The notes under the pieces are model-generated. The model saw only the letters and a program-made list of their open reading frames with translations. It was not told the origin of the DNA and did not search any database. A stretch of DNA of 26,457 nucleotides. Source: Clostridiales bacterium. Its GTDB lineage: Bacteria > Bacillota > Clostridia > Saccharofermentanales > Saccharofermentanaceae. Made by a program: the position numbers and the translations under genes. The stretch spans positions 1 through 26,457 of the forward strand of contig JAFGGR010000022.1 of assembly GCA_016930475.1 (NCBI GenBank), written 5' to 3'. Positions 21,792 to 26,457 of this stretch are shown piece after piece; position 1 is the stretch's first letter; every line of letters starts with the position of its first letter.

Positions 21792-23492
21792 ATGACAAAG
21801 AAATTGATTCCGCTCGTATTCGTAATTGCTTTTGGATTGTGCCTGATATCGGCCTGTGAATGGCACCCCGGTATGACCGAAGCGGTGACGGATCCAAGCA
21901 GCACTCCATCAGTTTCCAACTCTACCACGGCTGAAACCACCGGGAAGAAACCGACACTGACTGCGAAGCCGACTGTGACACCGACGCCGACCCCAACTTC
22001 AATCCCTACTCCATCCCCGACACCGGTATACATTTACATGGATTTTGAAGGAAATGTTGTCGATGAGTCCGTTCTTGATCCATACTCTGAGGTCGACGGA
22101 ATCAAGTATTTTGTCTATGAAGAGGACGGTCTTTACGGCGTGAAAACCGGGGATGGAAAGATCCTGACCGAAGCACTCTATGATCGTATTTACGACTTTT
22201 CTCAAATAACTAAAAGAGCCTATGTGTTCGTAGACGGGTTATTGGGAATGATTGACGTGAATGGAAATGTTGTGATTGAGCCGAAGTATGATTGCGGAAA
22301 ATTCTACTTTGAACATTATGATGGAAGCCTTTTCTTTTATCTTCAACACGATTTGTATGGTGCGCTGGATTTGGATGGTAATGTGGTTTTCGAGCCGAAA
22401 TACTTGGATGTTCTATTGACATATGGAAACCCTCAATACGTTGCAGTTGTCAATAAAGAAGGGAAATCCGGAATTATTGATATCAAAGGGAATCTGGTTG
22501 TGGACTGCCAATACGAGTATTACGAAATTTGGGGAATTTCACCAAGTGGTTACTTTTTCACTTGGGAAAGTCTCAACACAATTGACCGCGATCACTATGT
22601 GACGTATGACCATATTGCAGAAGTCATGGTGGATCCAGATATGTCTGCTTTTTGGGCTTGTTCCGATGACGGCGAAAACTTTGGCATTTTCAACATATTG
22701 ACAGGAGAATACCAGTACCCGCCAACAGGAGGAGCAGAAGAACTCAACCGGGTAAATTGGTGGGATGCATTTGCCGGCATGCTTCCAACAAGTCCATATG
22801 CCACATTTGCTTATGCTGGAAAGCAGGGAATCGCAGACATAAAGAAAGGTACGATCATTTTTGAGCCGATATACGAAGAGATCGAATATTGTCATAACGG
22901 GTATTTCAAGTATTTTGAAAACGGAAAATACGGGTTAATGAACGCAAGTGGGAAAATACTGCTTTCTTGTCAGTATAGATACATTTACACTACATCTCCT
23001 TTCGGAGAGGTGGTTGTATCTGCCATTGGAGGGCAGGGAATCGTCAACACATCCGGGAAAACATTGCTAGCGCCTCAGGACATTTATCGAATTGGACCCT
23101 ACTTGAGCGCAATGAATGGCTTTGAAATCTCAAATCCAGAATTTGAGGACAGTATCGGAATCGCTAATCGAGACGGTACCATTCGCGTGAAGCCTGAGGA
23201 GGGGACTGTCGTTCAGCGAGACTGGGATTTGTGGGATGAGGAATATAACTATACCAACACGGATTTTTTTATCTTGGATTGCGAAGAAGGCGACAAAATT
23301 CTTCGCAAGGACGGGTTCACCGACATCCTCGACTATGTGGACTACTCCGGCGAACTGATTATCATTCAGGATAAAAACGGCCTCATGGGCCTGATCAACT
23401 CTTCCGGCGAAACACTCATTGAGCCCTTTGCGGAAAGCATGTATTTTGCATATAACAACCACGGGCTGGTTTGTTTGAAGATTGTTGAATAG
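21792..23492 (+). CDS. WG-repeat lipoprotein
   Basis: A 566-residue protein. The lipoprotein signal ends LISAC (C22). A long Thr/Pro-rich linker (to about residue 78) follows. The rest is a chain of WG-type repeats (PF14903-like) of the form 'YGVKTGDGKIL.EALYDRIYDF', 'LGMIDVNGNVVIEPKYD', 'YGALDLDGNVVFEPKY', 'SGIIDIKGNLVVDCQYEYY', 'QGIADIKKGTIIFEPIYEEI', 'YGLMNASGKILLSCQYRYI', 'NGLMGLINSSGETLIEPF'. Such repeats form surface beta-propeller-like domains with no known catalytic role. The start at 21792 follows TGGAGAAAA; the 45-base longer frame has no site before it. A broken copy of its first 45 residues follows directly. Confidence 0.9.
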   Translation: MTKKLIPLVFVIAFGLCLISACEWHPGMTEAVTDPSSTPSVSNSTTAETTGKKPTLTAKPTVTPTPTPTSIPTPSPTPVYIYMDFEGNVVDESVLDPYSEVDGIKYFVYEEDGLYGVKTGDGKILTEALYDRIYDFSQITKRAYVFVDGLLGMIDVNGNVVIEPKYDCGKFYFEHYDGSLFFYLQHDLYGALDLDGNVVFEPKYLDVLLTYGNPQYVAVVNKEGKSGIIDIKGNLVVDCQYEYYEIWGISPSGYFFTWESLNTIDRDHYVTYDHIAEVMVDPDMSAFWACSDDGENFGIFNILTGEYQYPPTGGAEELNRVNWWDAFAGMLPTSPYATFAYAGKQGIADIKKGTIIFEPIYEEIEYCHNGYFKYFENGKYGLMNASGKILLSCQYRYIYTTSPFGEVVVSAIGGQGIVNTSGKTLLAPQDIYRIGPYLSAMNGFEISNPEFEDSIGIANRDGTIRVKPEEGTVVQRDWDLWDEEYNYTNTDFFILDCEEGDKILRKDGFTDILDYVDYSGELIIIQDKNGLMGLINSSGETLIEPFAESMYFAYNNHGLVCLKIVE

Positions 23493-23514
23493 AAGCGAGT
23501 TGAGGAAAAACAAA

Positions 23515-23700
23515 ATGAAAAAATCGCTCATTCCAATTCTCCTGGTTCTTGTGCTGGGATTATGCCTGATATCGGCATGTAACCGGCATCCCGGTACGAC
23601 CGAAGAGTCGACGGAGCCAAGCGGCACTTCGTCCATCCCGAATCGCCCCCTGCTGAAACCTCTGGGAAAAAACCAACGCGAAGACTTCGGAGCGGAATGA
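23515..23700 (+). pseudogene. Truncated, frameshifted copy of the WG-lipoprotein start
   Basis: MKKSLIPILLVLVLGLCLISAC and NRHPGTTEESTEPSGTSSIPN match the start of the preceding gene (signal, LISAC, WHPGMTEAVTDPSSTPSVSN). The match then continues only in another frame (SPPAETSGKKPT against STTAETTGKKPT), so a one-base change shifted the frame, and the gene stops at 61 residues. No WG repeats follow. A GAGG site precedes the ATG, so a short lipopeptide might still be made. Confidence 0.8.
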
Positions 23701-23710
23701 ATACATACTT

Positions 23711-24550
23711 TTATTTGGCCTCTTCAGAAACTCTTTTCAGCCAGTCTCCGACAAGCGCCTCGAAAAGCACCTTCTGCTCGATCTGCAGATTGTGGCCGGC
23801 CATATCGAGCGCCGCAAAGGTCGCCCGCGTGTAATCCTCCGTCAGGCGGAACGGGTGCTTGTATCCGACGACGTGATCCTGGCGTCCGGCGAGAATGAGC
23901 GCCGGCTTATCAAACGGAACCGGGATGTCCTCCAGCGGAAACGAGAAGGCGCCGTCCAGGCGATTTTCGAGAAAATCGCGGTCAAACCTCGCGAAGGCAG
24001 GCTCGATTTCCGCTTTAAAGCGCGCATAAACGTCCCTCGTTTGCACCGTATGAAACGAGAGGAACCCTTGTTTTTCCTCTTCCGGTATTCCTTCGAAATA
24101 AGCGTCGTCCGATCGAAGAACACGAAGCGACGGAACGTTATTCGGTGTCGCGCCGGGAATGACACAAGGACAAATGAGCAAAAGTCCGTCGACCATATCG
24201 GGACGCGCACGAAGAAAGCCGCGCGCGAGAAAGCATCCGTAGGATTCTCCGGCGAGAAGGAGTCGCTCTCCCGGAAGCACCTGATCGACAAATGAAAGAA
24301 TTGCGTCGAGCATTTGATCGGCATTTCGAATCGAATTGCCGGCTTTTGACTTGCCCATACCGGGAAGGTCGAAATAGACCCGGCGGAACTTCGCAGGAAT
24401 CTTATCGAAAACCGGCTCCATACAGCCCTTCATCAACTCGCGGTCAACGCTCCAGCCGTGCAGCATAAGGATCGGCATCCCATCGCCAATGATCTCATAG
24501 TCGATGACCGAATCGCCGACCGCGAGGGATCCGTGGTTTGCAGTATCCAT
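23711..24550 (-). CDS. Alpha/beta hydrolase
   Basis: A 279-residue protein: LMLHGWSVDRELM (oxyanion region), YFDLPGMGKSKA, nucleophile elbow GESYG with S103, acid D225 in LAGRQDHVVGY, base H253 in MAGHNLQIE. The order and length fit proline-iminopeptidase or lactonase-like alpha/beta hydrolases; the substrate is not clear. No signal peptide. The start at 24550 follows GGAGGT with five bases between. An in-frame ATG at 24682 would add 44 basic residues but would run through the terminator hairpin and is rejected. It differs from the TetR-linked hydrolase elsewhere in the window. The promoter and leader are described separately. Confidence 0.92.
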   Translation of the reverse strand: MDTANHGSLAVGDSVIDYEIIGDGMPILMLHGWSVDRELMKGCMEPVFDKIPAKFRRVYFDLPGMGKSKAGNSIRNADQMLDAILSFVDQVLPGERLLLAGESYGCFLARGFLRARPDMVDGLLLICPCVIPGATPNNVPSLRVLRSDDAYFEGIPEEEKQGFLSFHTVQTRDVYARFKAEIEPAFARFDRDFLENRLDGAFSFPLEDIPVPFDKPALILAGRQDHVVGYKHPFRLTEDYTRATFAALDMAGHNLQIEQKVLFEALVGDWLKRVSEEAK

Positions 24551-24599
24551 GTTCCACCTCCGAAAATGCCCCCCGACTCTTGTCTCGCGGGATCTTTTT

Positions 24600-24638
24600 T
24601 TTGAAGCAACAGTCACAAACGACTGCGGCGCTTCAAAA
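24600..24638 (-). repeat. Second hairpin in the hydrolase leader
   Basis: On the - strand TTTTGAAGC and GCTTCAAAA are perfect nine-base arms, with an inner CAGTC/GACTG stem. It lies between the terminator and the hydrolase ribosome site. It may be a competing structure or part of a larger leader fold. Confidence 0.5.
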
Positions 24639-24645
24639 TGTTGAA

Positions 24646-24676
24646 ATAAAAAATCGGGAAAATACCTTTTCCCGAT
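24646..24676 (-). terminator. Rho-independent terminator in front of the hydrolase gene
   Basis: On the - strand ATCGGGAAAA / TTTTCCCGAT, a perfect ten-base stem with a GGTA loop, is followed by a T run. It lies about 230 bases after the end of the ABC transporter operon and about 95 bases before the hydrolase gene. It either ends the ABC transcript or acts as an attenuator of the hydrolase leader. Confidence 0.85.
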
Positions 24677-24745
24677 GGTCATACATTACCACTTTTCCTT
24701 CTTTTTTTCAATGCTAGTAATCGTTCGGAATATAGTGTAATCAGT

Positions 24746-24773
24746 ATTATACGCGATGGAAATGGAAAGTGAA
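24746..24773 (-). promoter_or_regulatory. Candidate promoter of the hydrolase gene
   Basis: On the - strand TTCACT (24768-24773) and a perfect TATAAT (24746-24751) are 16 bases apart. GTGTAAT and ATTATAC form an imperfect palindrome just around the -10 box. If used, the leader is about 190 bases and contains the terminator. Confidence 0.45.
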
Positions 24774-24902
24774 TCTTGATATGGAAAATAATATTGACCG
24801 CGTTGGTCATTTGTTTTGCGTGGGCTTACCATTACAAAAACATAGATGAATAAAAGAATACAGATGGAAAGTCTATCTTAGGGAAATCATTGATCACTGC
24901 GT

Positions 24903-25547
24903 TCATTCTCTCACCACCGTCAAAACCCCTGCATCCATCTCACAAACCGTATCGCAGAACTCGTCAATGTCCGCCTGATTGTGGCTTGCAAGTATAATCG
25001 TTTTGCCCTGGTCCCTTAAGGCTTTAATTAATTCGCGCATATCCGCAGCACCTCCCTTGTCGAGACCGTTTAATGGCTCGTCGAGTATCAATATCGACGG
25101 ATCTTCCATGATTGCCTGCGCGATACCGAGTCGCTGCCGCATGCCGAGAGAGTATTTGCCTACCGGTTTCTTCATCGAGGGATCGAGCCCCACGCGCTCA
25201 ATCGTCTGACGTATCGTATCATTACCGATTTTCCTTTTGAGCGATGCGAGTATCTGAAGGTTTTTCATTCCCGAAACTTCAGGCAGAAACCCAGGAGTTT
25301 CTATAATTATGCCTATATCCTCCGGAAAGTCACAATCCTTCCCGACCTGTTTGCCGTTCACAAGTATCATTCCTTTTGTGGGAAGAATGAAGCCGCAGAT
25401 GCATTTCATCAACACGGTCTTGCCACTGCCGTTATTACCTACGATGCCGTGTATCTTGCCTTTCTCAAATTCGCGGGAAACATCTGTCAGCACCGTTTCT
25501 TCCCCGAACCGTTTCGTCACGTTTTGAACGCTAATGGCTATATTCAT
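24903..25547 (-). CDS. ABC transporter ATP-binding protein (BcrA-like)
   Basis: A 214-residue protein: Walker A GNNGSGKT (37-44), signature YSLGMRQR (132-139), Walker B LILDEPLNGLD (153 onward), switch H189 in ASHN. The Q-loop region reads IIETPGFLPE, the form typical of bacitracin/lantibiotic-resistance type exporters. It couples ATP hydrolysis to the membrane protein encoded just before it. The start follows GGAGG that lies within the end of the permease gene. It is slightly shorter than many relatives but has all motifs, so it should be active. Confidence 0.94.
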   Translation of the reverse strand: MNIAISVQNVTKRFGEETVLTDVSREFEKGKIHGIVGNNGSGKTVLMKCICGFILPTKGMILVNGKQVGKDCDFPEDIGIIIETPGFLPEVSGMKNLQILASLKRKIGNDTIRQTIERVGLDPSMKKPVGKYSLGMRQRLGIAQAIMEDPSILILDEPLNGLDKGGAADMRELIKALRDQGKTIILASHNQADIDEFCDTVCEMDAGVLTVVRE

Positions 25548-25553
25548 GTGTTG

Positions 25554-26450
25554 TCAGTCCTCCGTTCCGGTAAAATTGAAATTGTATTTTCGTACTGACC
25601 GTAGCGCCAGAAAAAAGCAAAGAACGATCAGCACGCCGAATAGCGTATATGTCATCCACAATCGGGGCAGAAGGTCGTATCCGAAGTTGTGTAAATGATA
25701 GGTAGCTTGGTTAAGCGGAGAGAGCCATCCAACCGCCATGTTTGCTTTATACATCAACTCGTCCGGAAGCTTAAATATTGTCTTGAACAGCTGCGGATTT
25801 AAGAGGAACCCGTACAAGCTGAAGACGAACACACTTACAACTCCGGCAAGCTGACCTTTTTTTATGGAAAATGTCAGCATGATAAACGACATGAGCAGGG
25901 AATACAGTAGCATAAGCAGAAATATAGTTCCCATGCACTCGTACGGCGTACTCATCTCCAGTGTTTTTACGAGCGCGGGAAGCGCCATAGCCTTTCCGGC
26001 ACCGGAGTACCCGAGTATCGCCGCTGTTTCGCTCCACATATTGCCTGCAAATGATTGGCTCATGCACAAAAGAGTAGTGGAGACGAGTATGAAGACCATA
26101 TAAATGCCCGTAGATAGCGTGATGTAAAGCACCTGTCCTGCCAGCCAAATCTTACGATCGATGCGCATTAGGTAGTAGGGGGTTCCCGCCGAGAGGAAAG
26201 GCATGTCTGCGAACAGCAATAAGAGCAGCAATGAAGCGAGCAGTATTGAGTTGCTGTCACCGAACGTCCAGACAAAGGCCTCGACAATTTGCATTGTCGT
26301 TTCATATTCTTTGGCTAAATGGACCGCCTTGTCGGTGAGCAAGAAACATAATATAAACGCGAGCGCGAACGTGATAAAAATGAGCGGGTTAGCGCGCCAT
26401 TGGCGGAAATTGTACGCGGTTACAGAGCCTATCTGGCGCAGTTTAGACAT
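25554..26450 (-). CDS. ABC-2 type transporter permease
   Basis: A 298-residue membrane protein with about six membrane segments (for example LIFITFALAFILCFLL, SILLASLLLLLLFADMPF, GTIFLLMLLYSLLMSFIML, TLFGVLIVLCFFLAL) and a long outer loop between the middle segments, the layout of ABC-2 permeases. The frame reaches almost to the window edge; the ATG at 26450 gives a natural start (MSKLRQIGSVTAYNFRQW), but only seven further bases are seen, so the ribosome site is only partly visible and the protein could be longer. The ATPase gene follows six bases after its stop. No sensor kinase or peptide gene is seen in the window. Confidence 0.9.
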   Translation of the reverse strand: MSKLRQIGSVTAYNFRQWRANPLIFITFALAFILCFLLTDKAVHLAKEYETTMQIVEAFVWTFGDSNSILLASLLLLLLFADMPFLSAGTPYYLMRIDRKIWLAGQVLYITLSTGIYMVFILVSTTLLCMSQSFAGNMWSETAAILGYSGAGKAMALPALVKTLEMSTPYECMGTIFLLMLLYSLLMSFIMLTFSIKKGQLAGVVSVFVFSLYGFLLNPQLFKTIFKLPDELMYKANMAVGWLSPLNQATYHLHNFGYDLLPRLWMTYTLFGVLIVLCFFLALRSVRKYNFNFTGTED

Positions 26451-26457
26451 TGGCGAG

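Noticed and set aside
24551..24682. Longer start of the alpha/beta hydrolase at 24682
   Set aside because: The added 44 residues would be encoded across a perfect terminator hairpin, while the start at 24550 has a strong GGAGGT at the right distance.

Overview
The window looks like a chromosomal segment of a low-to-medium GC, anaerobic, Gram-positive bacterium (Bacillota, probably class Clostridia). The reasons are strong GGAGG ribosome binding sites before nearly every gene, many lipoproteins with Ser/Thr-rich linkers, Clostridial hydrophobic W (ChW) repeats, EFR1-type flavodoxin-ferredoxin proteins, an OhrR-type regulator with its canonical operator, and BspA-type leucine-rich repeats. No phage, CRISPR, rRNA or tRNA genes were seen.

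Region 1 (1-6417, + strand) is a cluster of three secreted proteins that share a C-terminal block of six ChW repeats built as two triplets. Each carries a different N-terminal module: a GH25 muramidase (cut by the window edge), a zinc amidase with Ig-like domains, and a BspA-type LRR domain. Two modules cut peptidoglycan and one is probably an adhesin or binding scaffold, so the cluster looks like a set of effectors on a common surface-display module.

Region 2 (6618-10703) is a stress and redox area: a glutathione peroxidase-ohrR operon with an OhrR box on its promoter, a divergent small lipoprotein, a self-regulated TetR gene with two mirror-image operators followed by an alpha/beta hydrolase, and a truncated EFR1 gene whose break coincides with four tandem 75-bp palindromic repeats.

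Region 3 (10970-12665, - strand) is a TetR-flavodoxin-FMN-binding protein operon behind a promoter with a 12-bp-arm operator. A fossil of a second flavodoxin gene end lies inside it.

Region 4 (12694-18833, + strand) holds a lipoprotein of the TM1410/GH114-like family whose two halves appear circularly permuted, a VOC protein, a membrane GGDEF protein paired with an intact EFR1 protein, a pyridoxamine-phosphate-oxidase-like protein, decayed gene pieces and a YtcJ-like amidohydrolase.

Region 5 (18999-23700, + strand) has a lipoprotein version of alpha-acetolactate decarboxylase next to a TPR protein, then a WG-repeat lipoprotein and a broken copy of its start.

Region 6 (23711-26450, - strand) has an alpha/beta hydrolase with a structured leader and an ABC-2 type exporter pair. 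The most unusual items are the triplet ChW supermodule, the permuted GH114-like protein and the palindromic array at the broken EFR1 gene.
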